Positions 29,574 to 39,010 of a stretch of 64,000 nt of DNA are shown here, in pieces. The stretch comes from Methylotenera versatilis 79. Its GTDB lineage: Bacteria > Pseudomonadota > Gammaproteobacteria > Burkholderiales > Methylophilaceae. The notes beneath the pieces are model-generated. The model was not told the origin of the DNA and did not search any database. It saw nothing but the letters and a program-made list of their open reading frames with translations. The stretch lies in assembly GCF_000384375.1 (NCBI RefSeq), contig NZ_ARVX01000001.1, positions 1,860,001 through 1,924,000 of the forward strand. Direction: 5' to 3'. The position numbers and the translations under genes are program-made. Each line of letters opens with the position of its first letter. The stretch's first letter is position 1.

Positions 29574-30749
29574 ATGCGAAATTGGTTACTCCCCGAATAT
29601 ATTGAAGATGTGTTGCCCGCTGAGGCAGCGCGATTAGAGTCTTTACGCCGTCAACTATTGGATTTATTCAAGGTGCACGGTTACCAATATATCATCCCGC
29701 CGACTCTTGAATATTTAGAATCGTTAATCACTGGCACGGGCCATGATCTGGATTTAGCGACATTTAAAGTAGTGGATCAGTTAACTGGTCGCCTAATGGG
29801 CATCCGTGCAGATATGACGCCGCAAGCTGCACGTATTGATGCACATATGCTCAATCATCAAGGGGTTTCTCGACTTTGTTATGCAGGTACGGTTTTGCGC
29901 ACTAAACCAGATGGTTTGGCGCATACGCGTGAGCCACTACAATTAGGCGCGGAACTGTTTGGTCATGCAGGCATTGAGAGCGATATCGAAATCCATCGCT
30001 TGATGATTAAAGCCTTACAAACATTAGGTTTGAAAGAACTGCACATTGATTTTAGCCATGTGGCGATATTTGAAAGCTTGGTTAAAGCGGGAGATATAAA
30101 CGCCAATTTAGAGCAAGCTTTGTATGCAGCTTTGCAAAGTAAGGACAAAGCCGGCGTAGCGTTGTTAGCGGTTAATTTAGATAGCAGAGTCAAGCAGGCA
30201 TTAATGGATTTAACCGATTTGAATGGTGATGTGAGCGTGCTGCAAAAAGCAGAACAGCAATTGCCAAAATTGCCCGCGATAAGCAAAGCATTAGCAGATT
30301 TACGTATTGTCGCAAGCCAATTAAATGATTTAAATGTGAATGTATCGTTCGATTTAAGCGAGCTGCGTGGTTATCATTATCACAGCGGTATTGTGTTTGC
30401 GGCCTATGCAAAAGGTTATACAGGGCCGATTGCATTGGGCGGACGTTATGATGAAGTCGGACTGGTTTTTGGTCGTGCTCGTCCCGCGACAGGTTTTAGT
30501 TTGGATTTGCGCGGTGCGGTCACGGCATTAACTCCCGCAGTTACCTCAAAAGCGATTCTTGCTCCAGCTGGCGAAGATAAAATGTTGCTGAGTGCGATTG
30601 AAACATTGCGTGCAGACGGTCAAATCGTGATACAGACATTACCAAATTCAACCAGTAATATTGTTGAGATGAGTTGCGATAAGCAGTTGGTTTACAGCAG
30701 TAATCAATGGCAAATTGAACCCTTAAAACAAGTTCAGCCTTTACAGTAA
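29574..30749 (+). CDS. hisZ: ATP phosphoribosyltransferase regulatory subunit HisZ
   Basis: HisRS-like paralogue with no tRNA-charging activity that is required by short-form HisG in the first step of histidine synthesis. The 391-aa protein begins NWLLPEYIEDVLPAEAARLE and retains the class II core (LMGIRADMTPQAARIDAH, GLAHTREPLQLGAELFG, RGYHYHSGIVFAAYAKGY, IALGGRYDEVG) but lacks the C-terminal anticodon-binding domain of HisS. Its place between the DUF2065 gene and purA is typical of Betaproteobacteria. A TATAAT at 29561-29566 lies only 7 bp before the ATG, suggesting a leaderless or very short 5' end. Confidence 0.93.
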   Translation: MRNWLLPEYIEDVLPAEAARLESLRRQLLDLFKVHGYQYIIPPTLEYLESLITGTGHDLDLATFKVVDQLTGRLMGIRADMTPQAARIDAHMLNHQGVSRLCYAGTVLRTKPDGLAHTREPLQLGAELFGHAGIESDIEIHRLMIKALQTLGLKELHIDFSHVAIFESLVKAGDINANLEQALYAALQSKDKAGVALLAVNLDSRVKQALMDLTDLNGDVSVLQKAEQQLPKLPAISKALADLRIVASQLNDLNVNVSFDLSELRGYHYHSGIVFAAYAKGYTGPIALGGRYDEVGLVFGRARPATGFSLDLRGAVTALTPAVTSKAILAPAGEDKMLLSAIETLRADGQIVIQTLPNSTSNIVEMSCDKQLVYSSNQWQIEPLKQVQPLQ

Positions 30750-30792
30750 TTACCTCATTCATATTTCAGTAGAAAATAGTTAAGTTAAAGTT

Positions 30793-32130
30793 ATGGCGCA
30801 AAATAGTGTAAAAAATCCTGCAAAAAACGTGGTTGTGATCGGCACACAATGGGGCGATGAAGGTAAAGGTAAGATTGTTGATTGGCTGACTGACCATGCG
30901 CAAGGCGTAGTGCGCTTTCAAGGTGGACATAATGCCGGCCATACATTGGTTGTCGGACAAGGTAGTGATCAACGCGTATACAAACTGAATCTTGTGCCGT
31001 CAGGCATCGTACGTGCAGGTGTGAACTGCTATATCGGCAACGGCGTTGTGTTGGATGCTGGACATTTGTTGAGCGAGATTGTTGCCTTGGAAAAAGATGG
31101 TTTAGAAGTTAAAAGCCGCTTAAAAGTTAGTCCAGGCTGCCCGCTGATTTTAAGTCATCACGTGGCTTTAGATACAGCGCGTGAAGCAAAACGTACGATT
31201 AAAATCGGCACAACAGGCAAAGGTATTGGCCCAACTTACGAAGACAAAGTAGCTCGCCGTGCGTTGCGCGTTTATGATTTATTTTATCCAGAGCGTTTTG
31301 CAGAAAAATTGCGCGAAGTAATGGATTACCACAACTTTGTATTAACCAACTATCTTGGTTCGCAAGCGGTTGATTTTAATCAGCAATATGATGCAAGTAT
31401 GGCGCATGCGGTTGCATTAAAACCGATGATTGCAGATATTTCAGCTGAGCTATACACAGCAAATGCTAGAGGCGAAAATCTACTATTTGAAGGTGCGCAA
31501 GGCACATTGCTTGACATCGATCATGGCACTTATCCTTATGTAACTTCAAGCAACTGTATTGCGGGACAAGCTTCTGCGGGTACTGGTGTCGGTGCTAATA
31601 TGTTGCATTATGTGCTCGGCATCACCAAAGCTTACACCACACGTGTGGGTGGCGGTCCTTTCCCAAGTGAATTGGATATTGAAACCGAAGGTGTACCAGG
31701 TTATCAAATGTCCAATAAAGGTCAAGAAATTGGCACTGTGACTAAACGTAAACGTCGCTGTGGCTGGTTTGACGCTGCGGCACTGCGTCGTTCTGCGCGA
31801 ATTAATGGTTTAACCGGTTTATGTATCACCAAACTGGATGTTTTAGATGGTATTGAAACTTTAGATATTTGTACTGGCTATGAGTTAGATGGAAAATTAG
31901 TGGATATGCTGCCAGTTGGTGCAGATGATGTCGCGCGTTGCAAGCCGATTTATGAAACAGTTGATGGCTGGCAAGCCAATACATTTGGCGTCAAAACTTG
32001 GGATGGCTTGCCTAAAAATGCGCAACATTATCTTAAACGCTTGGAAGCTTTATGTGGTGTGCCGATTGCCATCGTATCAACAGGCCCAGAGCGCGATGAG
32101 ACGATTATTATTGAGCATCCTTTTGCCTAA
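30793..32130 (+). CDS. purA: Adenylosuccinate synthetase
   Basis: Joins IMP and aspartate using GTP in the first committed step to AMP. The 445-aa protein contains the GTP-binding loop [28 protein letters not shown], the IMP-site motifs [14 protein letters not shown] and [23 protein letters not shown], and [11 protein letters not shown]. It ends the hfl-hisZ-purA run and is directly followed, 15 bp later, by H4MPT-related genes. Confidence 0.97.
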   Translation: MAQNSVKNPAKNVVVIGTQWGDEGKGKIVDWLTDHAQGVVRFQGGHNAGHTLVVGQGSDQRVYKLNLVPSGIVRAGVNCYIGNGVVLDAGHLLSEIVALEKDGLEVKSRLKVSPGCPLILSHHVALDTAREAKRTIKIGTTGKGIGPTYEDKVARRALRVYDLFYPERFAEKLREVMDYHNFVLTNYLGSQAVDFNQQYDASMAHAVALKPMIADISAELYTANARGENLLFEGAQGTLLDIDHGTYPYVTSSNCIAGQASAGTGVGANMLHYVLGITKAYTTRVGGGPFPSELDIETEGVPGYQMSNKGQEIGTVTKRKRRCGWFDAAALRRSARINGLTGLCITKLDVLDGIETLDICTGYELDGKLVDMLPVGADDVARCKPIYETVDGWQANTFGVKTWDGLPKNAQHYLKRLEALCGVPIAIVSTGPERDETIIIEHPFA

Positions 32131-32145
32131 ATGCAAACTTAATCA

Positions 32146-32721
32146 ATGCAAATAAGGCGATTAGCTTGGGCGATTACAGGTTCTGGTCATTATCTACGGG
32201 AATGCTTAGATGTTTTACAGGCGTTCAAAAATCAAAATTTAACGCCTGTTGATATTTTCTTAAGCAAAGCTGCTGCCGAAATTATTAAGCAATATGGTTT
32301 TCAGACGCAATTAGAAGCATCAGGTCATCGTGTTTTTCAAGATAAAACTGCTAGCAGTATTCCCGTTGAATTTTTCTATCAAGGTCAATATCACACACTC
32401 GTGATTGCGCCAGCAACATCTAATACGGTTGCCAAAATGGCCTATGGTTTTTCCGATAGTTTAGTCACGAACCTATATGCGCAAGCGGGAAAAACGCGTG
32501 TAACGAGTATTGTGTTTGCTTGCGATACCATTCCAGCGCTAGGTGATGCATTTATAGAATCTGAAGCACCACGCGAAAATATCGTCAAAGTTTTTCCACG
32601 TCAAATTGATTTAGACAATGTTGCCAAGTTGTCGCAATTTGAATTAACACAAGTGGTGGATAGCATTGAGTCGCTTGAAGAGTCTATTTATAAGCGTTTG
32701 AATGCGGTTTCAATCAAATAA
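32146..32721 (+). CDS. DmrB/AfpA-like flavoprotein (probable dihydromethanopterin reductase)
   Basis: The 191-aa protein has a flavodoxin-like fold of the HFCD/flavoprotein type: N-terminal AWAITGSGHYLRECLDVL, then LVIAPATSNTVAKMAYGFSDSLVTNLYAQAGK, the FMN-binding PAT.NT.AKM pattern. This resembles archaeal and bacterial DmrB (dihydromethanopterin reductase, FMN-dependent), the last reductive step of H4MPT synthesis, and the archaeoflavoproteins. The three genes after it are all H4MPT-linked, which supports that role. Another oxidoreductase role cannot be excluded from sequence alone. Confidence 0.8.
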   Translation: MQIRRLAWAITGSGHYLRECLDVLQAFKNQNLTPVDIFLSKAAAEIIKQYGFQTQLEASGHRVFQDKTASSIPVEFFYQGQYHTLVIAPATSNTVAKMAYGFSDSLVTNLYAQAGKTRVTSIVFACDTIPALGDAFIESEAPRENIVKVFPRQIDLDNVAKLSQFELTQVVDSIESLEESIYKRLNAVSIK

Positions 32722-32733
32722 TCTAGCGTTTAA

Positions 32734-34185
32734 ATGAAACCCAGCAAGCCAGAGAATCTACTTTTTGTCACCGGAAAACTGGCGGAAAAAAGCTTGAATA
32801 AAGTCTTGCAAACTATCCAAACGGATACCAAAACGCCACAATTCAAATATCGCATTGAGCAAATTGGCGTTTCGGTTGCTGCCTTGATGACGCCAGACTT
32901 AATCGCGCGCAGATTAAAAGATATTGGTAATGCAGACAAAGTAATTTTGCCCGGATTATGTCAAGGCGATTTGACCGCACTGCAAGCGCAATATGGCGTG
33001 CCGATTGAGCGCGGACCAGCGGATTTAAAAGATTTACCGCAATACTTTGGCAACAAAGGTATTGCACCAGACTTAACTCAATATTCAGTGCAAATTTTTG
33101 CCGAAATCGTGGATGCGCCTGATTTAAGCGTAGATGCGATATTAAAAAAAGCGCTGCGATTTCAAGCACAGGGCGCGAATGTGATTGATTTGGGTTGTTT
33201 GCCAGGCAAATCATTTCTGCATTTAAAAGATGCGATTCAAACGCTTAAATCAGTTGGACTTAAAGTGAGTGTTGATTCTATGCATGCCGATGATTTGTTA
33301 TTGGCTGGAAAATCTGGCGCAGATTACCTGTTAAGTTTGACTGAACACACACTTTGGATTGCCGATGAAGTTGCGGCTACACCGATTCTGATTCCTGCCA
33401 AGCCGGGCAATATGGCGTCGCTTTATCGTGCGATTGAACATTGTCTTAAACACAATAAACCGTTTATTGCAGATGCGATTTTAGATCCCATTCATTTTGG
33501 CTTGGCTGATTCGATTGTGCGCTATCACAAACTGCGTAAAAAATATCCGCACATTCAAATAATGATGGGCGTTGGCAATTTAACGGAATTAACCGACGCA
33601 GATACCACCGGTATTAATGCGATTTTGTTTGGCTTGATTAGTGAATTGAATATTCAAGCGGTTTTAGCTACTTCTGTGAGCGCGCATGCAGTTAATGCAA
33701 TTGCCGAAGCGGATAATGCGCGCCGCGTGATGTATCGCGCAAAACTGGATGACAGATTGCCGCGTGGCTACAGCAATGGTTTGCTTGGACTGCATGATAG
33801 AAAACCTTTTCCTTATAATAAAGAAGAAATTGGCGAAATTGCTGCACAAATCAAAGATCCTAGTTTCAGGATTATGGTGAGTGAAGCGGGCGTACATGTC
33901 TATAATCGCGATGGGTTACAGCAGGATATTGACCCGTTCGCGTTTTACCCTAATTTAGGCGTGCAAAATGATGCCTCGCATGCATTTTATTTGGGTGTGG
34001 AACTGGCAAGAGCGCAAATTGCTTGGCAATTGAAAAAGCGTTATGTGCAGGATGAAGCGCTTAATTGGGGTATTTCGAGTTTGGTAGAAAAAGCAGATGA
34101 CAGAAAAAGTCACCGCGAAGCTTCTTTAAAAGAAAAACGCCAAGAAAAATTAAAAGACAACAAAGAGTTACAACAAAAAATATAA
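32734..34185 (+). CDS. Dihydropteroate synthase-like protein of the H4MPT cluster (DUF6513/pterin-binding)
   Basis: The 483-aa protein pairs an N-terminal DUF6513-type domain (LLFVTGKLAEKSLNKVL, KVILPGLCQGDL) with a central TIM-barrel pterin-binding domain: IFAEIVDAPDLSVDAILKKALRFQAQGANVIDLGCLPGK, then VSVDSMHADDLLLAGKSGADYLLSL. Such DHPS-related proteins recur in bacterial and archaeal methanopterin gene clusters and are thought to act in methanopterin assembly, though the exact reaction is not established. A lysine-rich tail (LKEKRQEKLKDNKELQQKI) ends the chain. It follows the flavoprotein by 12 bp. Confidence 0.88.
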   Translation: MKPSKPENLLFVTGKLAEKSLNKVLQTIQTDTKTPQFKYRIEQIGVSVAALMTPDLIARRLKDIGNADKVILPGLCQGDLTALQAQYGVPIERGPADLKDLPQYFGNKGIAPDLTQYSVQIFAEIVDAPDLSVDAILKKALRFQAQGANVIDLGCLPGKSFLHLKDAIQTLKSVGLKVSVDSMHADDLLLAGKSGADYLLSLTEHTLWIADEVAATPILIPAKPGNMASLYRAIEHCLKHNKPFIADAILDPIHFGLADSIVRYHKLRKKYPHIQIMMGVGNLTELTDADTTGINAILFGLISELNIQAVLATSVSAHAVNAIAEADNARRVMYRAKLDDRLPRGYSNGLLGLHDRKPFPYNKEEIGEIAAQIKDPSFRIMVSEAGVHVYNRDGLQQDIDPFAFYPNLGVQNDASHAFYLGVELARAQIAWQLKKRYVQDEALNWGISSLVEKADDRKSHREASLKEKRQEKLKDNKELQQKI

Positions 34186-34220
34186 AAATAAATACTAGGA
34201 AAAACAAAAAAGTCCAAATA

Positions 34221-34796
34221 ATGATTTTCGAAACCATTATCACCACGATTAACCCAGAGGCGGAACCGCATGTGACGCCTTTTGGTGTACGCTATGAAGG
34301 CGAAAATGTGGTCATTTCCCCTTACAAACCATCGACAACTTTAAGCAATATATTAGCCACTAAGCATGCTGTAATGAATTTAACCGACGATGTGCGCGTT
34401 TTCGCTGCCGCGCTAACTAATCGACAAGCTTGGCAATTATTGCCTGCTAATAAGGTGAATGGTTTTAGACTGAAAAACTGTCTTGAACATGTAGAGTTGG
34501 CGTTAATTGAAGTGCGTGACGATGCTGTTAGACCGCAGCTGGTGATGCAGAGAATATACACACAACATCATCAAGTGTTTAATGGTTTTAATCGCGCGCA
34601 GGCAGCGGTAATAGAGCTTGCGGTTTTAGTGAGCCGCTTGCACATGTTGCCAACAGTAAAAATACAAGCCGAAATGCAATATCTGCAAATTGCAATCGAC
34701 AAAACCGCAGGTGAAAATGAACTGCAGGCTTGGGGTTGGTTGGTGGAGAAAGTAAGCCAATTTTACGCGCAGTCAAATACTAGAAAAGACAAATGA
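34221..34796 (+). CDS. DUF447 protein of the tetrahydromethanopterin C1 pathway
   Basis: The 191-aa protein begins MIFETIITTINPEAEPHVTPFGVRYEGENVVISPYKPSTTLSNI, a split-barrel flavin-reductase-like start typical of DUF447 proteins, which occur almost only in organisms with H4MPT. The C-terminal part is helical (FNRAQAAVIELAVLVSRLHML). Its precise reaction is unknown. It overlaps mfnB by ATGA (34793-34796), so the two are translationally coupled. Confidence 0.85.
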   Translation: MIFETIITTINPEAEPHVTPFGVRYEGENVVISPYKPSTTLSNILATKHAVMNLTDDVRVFAAALTNRQAWQLLPANKVNGFRLKNCLEHVELALIEVRDDAVRPQLVMQRIYTQHHQVFNGFNRAQAAVIELAVLVSRLHMLPTVKIQAEMQYLQIAIDKTAGENELQAWGWLVEKVSQFYAQSNTRKDK

Positions 34797-35530
34797 CACA
34801 GCTACTGATTAGCGTTAAGAATGTTGAAGAGGCTTTAATTACATTAGCGTGTGGCGTGGATATTATTGATTTAAAAGATCCGAATATTGGCGCTTTAGGC
34901 GCGCTGGATATAAATACTAGTCGAGAAATTTTACAAAAAATTCATCAATCTAAACAGTTAACTCGCATACAAAATTTGCCATTTACCAGCGCCACAGTGG
35001 GTGAATCACATGCAAATATAACAGAGCTGATAAAAGCCGTTGATGCAAGAATCAAAATAGGCGTCGATATTATTAAAATATCCGTGTCTAGTTTATTGAG
35101 TGAGGTAGGTTCTATTTTGGATGCTGAGCTAATGGCTAATATTACTTCATCCAAACAGGTTAAGTTTATAGCCGTATTTTTCGCAGATCAGCCTATTGAT
35201 TTAACTTTGCTTGAAAAGCTAAAAAGTCATGGCTTTTATGGCGCCATGATTGACACCCATGAAAAGCAGAAAAATTTGCTGGAAATTTGCACTTTATCGA
35301 CTTTACAAATGTTTACACAAATTTGTCAAAAAAATGACTTAAAATCTGGTTTAGCTGGATCATTAAAACCACAACATGTAGGAGCTTTGGCTACTATCAG
35401 CCCATCCTATATTGGTTTTAGAGGCGGCGTATGCACGGAAGGCGTTCGAAAGAGCAGCTTAATGCAAAGTAAAGTAGTAAATGTGCAAGCAATGTTGCAA
35501 GAACACAACAAAATCAAAGTTAGCGTGTAG
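34793..35530 (+). CDS. mfnB: (5-formylfuran-3-yl)methyl phosphate synthase (DUF556)
   Basis: TIM-barrel enzyme that makes the furan precursor of methanofuran from two molecules of glyceraldehyde 3-phosphate, first described in methanogens as MfnB. The 245-aa protein begins LLISVKNVEEALITLACGVDIIDLKDPNIGALGAL; Lys28 in DLKDP matches the Schiff-base lysine of the family, and the C-terminal LAGSLKPQHVGAL and YIGFRGGVC segments form the phosphate site. It closes the four-gene H4MPT/methanofuran run. Confidence 0.9.
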   Translation: MTQLLISVKNVEEALITLACGVDIIDLKDPNIGALGALDINTSREILQKIHQSKQLTRIQNLPFTSATVGESHANITELIKAVDARIKIGVDIIKISVSSLLSEVGSILDAELMANITSSKQVKFIAVFFADQPIDLTLLEKLKSHGFYGAMIDTHEKQKNLLEICTLSTLQMFTQICQKNDLKSGLAGSLKPQHVGALATISPSYIGFRGGVCTEGVRKSSLMQSKVVNVQAMLQEHNKIKVSV

Positions 35531-35623
35531 TTAAGCATGCCTTTAGCGTTGCATAGTTAAGGTGGTTTAAGTATAGTTCGTGTGTGGACGTCAGTATGTT
35601 TGTTTTTAACTAGGAGTTTAATA

Positions 35624-36700
35624 ATGAAAAAGAATTTAGTTGGTCTAGCTGTTGCAGCTACACTTAGTTTAACTGCTCTAGCAGTTTCTGCAGAAGATTT
35701 ATACCGTGGTGCTTGGTATGCAGTACCAGGTGTTACTTATTTACACCCAGATAGCGACTTAGAAGCCGACAATGGTGTACATGGTGGCTTTATCAGCATT
35801 GGTAAAGAATTAAGCCCAAGCTGGGATTTACAAGGTCGTTTAGGTTATAACCGTGCTGATGAAGATACTGGTATTGCTGGTGCTAGCGGTAAATACAAAC
35901 AAACTACATTGGGTTTAGACGCATTGTATATGTTCAGTCGTGAAAAATTCCGTCCATTCTTACTTGCTGGTGTTGGCGCAGCTCGTAACAACGTAGACTA
36001 CTCAGGTGTAGGTATTGGCGACAAAACTAAAACATCTTTACTAGCTAATGTGGGTTTGGGTGCTCAGTATCTATTTAATGATAAGTTTGGTTTACAGGCT
36101 GATTTACGTCATCAGTGGAGCAGATTAGATGCTAAATCATCAACAAACAATTTTGATGCAGACAAAACAATTGGCAACACATTGTTCAACGTAGGTGCTA
36201 TTTTCCGTTTCGGTGCTCCAGCAGTAGTTGTTGCTGATGCAGCTCCAGAACCAGCTCCAATTGCTGCAGCAGAACCAGCACCAGAACCAGTTGCAGCTTG
36301 TGTACCACAAACTGAAACAATTACTGTTGAAGCAGAAAAATTATTCGGTTTTGATAAAGCAAATATCAATGATGAAGGCAAGGCTGCTTTAGATGAAGCT
36401 GCTGCAAAAATCAAAGCAAACCCTGTTATCAATGCAGTGATTGTAACTGGTCACACTGATCGTATTGGTACAGATGCTTACAACCAAAAACTATCAGAGC
36501 GTCGTGCTGCACAAGTTAAAGAATACTTGACTGCACAAGGTGTTGATCAGTCTATTATCCAAACAATCGGTAAAGGCGAGTCAGAGCCAGTTGTTCAGTG
36601 CGTTGGCAACAAGAAAACTAAATCTTTAGTTTCTTGCTTAAATCCTAACCGTCGTGTTACGATTCAAGCTGAAGGTAAAAAAGAAGTTGGTTGCAACTAA
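35624..36700 (+). CDS. OmpA-family outer-membrane protein
   Basis: Starts at the ATG at 35624, preceded by a TAGGAG site; a GTG 42 bp upstream is in frame but has no signal peptide directly behind it. The 358-aa protein has a signal peptide (MKKNLVGLAVAATLSLTALAVSA), an N-terminal eight-strand barrel (RGAWYAVPGVTYLHPDSDLE, LGYNRADEDTGIAG, GLQADLRHQWSRL), an Ala/Pro/Glu hinge (PEPAPIAAAEPAPEP) and a C-terminal OmpA/MotB peptidoglycan-binding domain with VIVTGHTDRIGTDAYNQKLSERRAAQVKEYL. It is monocistronic, with its own terminator, and is probably abundant. Confidence 0.94.
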   Translation: MKKNLVGLAVAATLSLTALAVSAEDLYRGAWYAVPGVTYLHPDSDLEADNGVHGGFISIGKELSPSWDLQGRLGYNRADEDTGIAGASGKYKQTTLGLDALYMFSREKFRPFLLAGVGAARNNVDYSGVGIGDKTKTSLLANVGLGAQYLFNDKFGLQADLRHQWSRLDAKSSTNNFDADKTIGNTLFNVGAIFRFGAPAVVVADAAPEPAPIAAAEPAPEPVAACVPQTETITVEAEKLFGFDKANINDEGKAALDEAAAKIKANPVINAVIVTGHTDRIGTDAYNQKLSERRAAQVKEYLTAQGVDQSIIQTIGKGESEPVVQCVGNKKTKSLVSCLNPNRRVTIQAEGKKEVGCN

Positions 36701-36747
36701 GATTTAATTCTTAAACTTAGAGCACATTAATTAAATTTTAATTAAGT

Positions 36748-36774
36748 AAAAAGCCCCGCAATGCGGGGCTTTTT
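36748..36774 (+). terminator. Rho-independent terminator of the ompA-like gene
   Basis: GCCCCGC (36753-36759), three-base loop AAT, GCGGGGC (36763-36769), flanked by an A-run upstream and TTTTT downstream; 48 bp after the OmpA stop. Confidence 0.92.
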
Positions 36775-36891
36775 ATTGCCTGATATTATTGCTTAGTATT
36801 TATAAAAAATTGATATTTATAGACTGCCATTAGTTGTCAGTTAATTTAATGTGATCAATTTATCGGGAAAATTTGTCGTTATAATAGTCGC

Positions 36892-38259
36892 ATGAAACAA
36901 TCTGTTGATTTAATTATTGAAGCACGCTGGTTGCTACCAATTATTCCGCGTAATAAGCTATTAGAAAATCAAGCTGTAGTAATCCTGTCTGGAAAAATCA
37001 TTGATATTTGTGGTTTTAATGAAGCTAATCAACAATATGAACCTCAAGAGCGTGTTCAACTAGGTGAACATATATTGATGCCAGGTTTGATCAATTTACA
37101 TGCGCATGCTGCAATGAACTTAATGCGTGGATTAGCCGATGATTTACCGTTAATGCCATGGCTAGAACAGCATATTTGGCCTGCGGAACAAAAGCTGTTG
37201 TCAGCCAGTTTTGTTTACGACGGTACGCTATTAGCATGTGCGGAAATGCTAAGTGGCGGTATAACAACATTTAGTGATATGTATTTTTATCCAGAAGCGG
37301 CGGCAGAGGCAAGTATTAAAATTGGCATGCGTGCTAATTTGGGGTTGGTGGTGCTGGAGTTTGCTACCAAATATGCGAATGGTGCTGAAAGTTATATAGA
37401 CAAAGGCACACAAGCGCGCGATTCTTTTAAAAATGAATCGCTTATTACATTCAGTTTTGCGCCACATGCGCCTTACACGGTAAGCGACGCAACATTCGAG
37501 CAAATTAATACCTTAAGTGCGCAGCTTAATATCGGGTTGCACACACATTTGCATGAAACTTTAGCGGAAATTACGCAAAGTGAACAAGCTTACGGCATGC
37601 GTCCGTTAGCACGTTTGGCCAAGCTTGGTCTGTTAGATGCAGCAACAACTTTTGCTCATTGTGTGCATTTAAACGATATTGAAATACAATTATTGGCGGA
37701 AAATGGCTGCAGTATTGCGCATTGTCCTACTTCAAACCTCAAATTAGGTTCTGGCATTGCACCGATTGCCGATTGCGCAGTGCAGGGTATTAACATTGGA
37801 TTAGGCACGGATAGTGCAGCCAGCAATAATCGATTGGATCTGTTTGCAGAGATGCGACTTGCAGCTTTGCTGGCAAAAGGCTCTAACCATGATGCGACGG
37901 CTATTTCAGCTTATCAAGCTTTAGAAATGGCAACCATTAATGGCGCAAAAGCATTGGGATTAGATGAACAGATTGGCTCGATTGAGATTGGTAAACTGGC
38001 TGATTTAACGGCGGTGAAGTTAAGTGATATCAACATGCAACCATGCTTTGACCCTATATCGCATTTAGTTTATGTGGCAGGTCGTGAACAAGTGAGTCAC
38101 GTTTGGGTGAATGGCGATTTAAAGTATTACAAACCGAACAGTAGTGAAGGTGTCTACAGTCACGCTGAGCCGCAAGAGTTGATAGAGATTGTTGCTAAGT
38201 GGCAAAACAAAGTGGCAGAATTTAAAGCGACTTCGCAAGAATCTTTACTTAACTCATAA
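36892..38259 (+). CDS. mtaD: TRZ/ATZ-family amidohydrolase, probable 5'-methylthioadenosine/S-adenosylhomocysteine deaminase
   Basis: Metal-dependent deaminase of the amidohydrolase superfamily, 455 aa. Visible metal ligands are the HxH of LINLHAHAAMNLMRGLADDLPLMPWL, His in GLHTHLHET, His in FAHCVHL and the Asp of LGTDSAASNNRLDLF. The ligand pattern and the neighbouring ubiG-gph pair match the Pseudomonas mtaD-ubiG-mupP arrangement, supporting deamination of methylthioadenosine and/or S-adenosylhomocysteine. A TATAAT at 36880-36885 lies 6 bp ahead of the ATG, so the transcript may be leaderless. Confidence 0.88.
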   Translation: MKQSVDLIIEARWLLPIIPRNKLLENQAVVILSGKIIDICGFNEANQQYEPQERVQLGEHILMPGLINLHAHAAMNLMRGLADDLPLMPWLEQHIWPAEQKLLSASFVYDGTLLACAEMLSGGITTFSDMYFYPEAAAEASIKIGMRANLGLVVLEFATKYANGAESYIDKGTQARDSFKNESLITFSFAPHAPYTVSDATFEQINTLSAQLNIGLHTHLHETLAEITQSEQAYGMRPLARLAKLGLLDAATTFAHCVHLNDIEIQLLAENGCSIAHCPTSNLKLGSGIAPIADCAVQGINIGLGTDSAASNNRLDLFAEMRLAALLAKGSNHDATAISAYQALEMATINGAKALGLDEQIGSIEIGKLADLTAVKLSDINMQPCFDPISHLVYVAGREQVSHVWVNGDLKYYKPNSSEGVYSHAEPQELIEIVAKWQNKVAEFKATSQESLLNS

Positions 38260-38302
38260 CTGTCCATTAATCTTGAGTCATTAATTAAATAAGCGAATTT
38301 TT

Positions 38303-39001
38303 ATGTCTAATTACGATACTGCCGAACTAAATAAATTTAGTGAATTAGCCCATAAATGGTGGGATAAGACCAGTGAGTTTAAGCCTTTGCACGACATTAA
38401 CCCTTTACGTTTGAACTACGTTGACCAAGCGGTTTCTTTAGCAGGAAAAACAGTATTGGATGTAGGTTGTGGCGGCGGTATCTTAAGTGAATCAATGGCA
38501 GAAAAGGGCGCGATTGTTACTGGGATCGATTTAGGCGAAAAAGCGCTTAAAGTCGCGCAATTGCACAGCTTGGAAACAGGTATAAATGTCAATTATAGAC
38601 TAGTGGCGGTTGAGCAATTGGCAGAAGAAGTGCCTGCGAGTTTTGATGTGATTACTTGCCTTGAAATGTTGGAGCACGTGCCAAACCCGGCCAGTATTGT
38701 GCAAGCCTGCGCAAAACTGGTTAAGCCTGGCGGACATGTGTTTTTCTCTACCATTAACCGCAATGCAAAAGCCTACGTGTTTGCTGTTATTGGAGCAGAG
38801 TATGTGTTGAATATGTTACCAAAAGGCACGCATGATTATGCTAAATTTCTTAAGCCTTCTGAACTGGCTGGCTATATTAGAAATACGGATCTCACGTTGC
38901 AACACCAAATTGGCATGAGTTATAACCCCATCACAAAACGCTATTGGTTAGATGATGATGTTTCTGTTAATTACATGATGTACACCATTAAAACTAAATA
39001 G
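38303..39001 (+). CDS. ubiG: 3-demethylubiquinol / polyprenyl-dihydroxybenzoate O-methyltransferase
   Basis: SAM-dependent O-methyltransferase that acts twice in ubiquinone synthesis. The 232-aa protein has the typical N-terminus [33 protein letters not shown] and the SAM motif [17 protein letters not shown], motif [16 protein letters not shown] and [16 protein letters not shown]. It follows mtaD by 43 bp and precedes gph by 9 bp, so the three probably form an operon. Placement next to an SAH/MTA deaminase is consistent with removal of the methyltransferase by-product. Confidence 0.96.
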   Translation: MSNYDTAELNKFSELAHKWWDKTSEFKPLHDINPLRLNYVDQAVSLAGKTVLDVGCGGGILSESMAEKGAIVTGIDLGEKALKVAQLHSLETGINVNYRLVAVEQLAEEVPASFDVITCLEMLEHVPNPASIVQACAKLVKPGGHVFFSTINRNAKAYVFAVIGAEYVLNMLPKGTHDYAKFLKPSELAGYIRNTDLTLQHQIGMSYNPITKRYWLDDDVSVNYMMYTIKTK

Positions 39002-39010
39002 GTTATTGAA

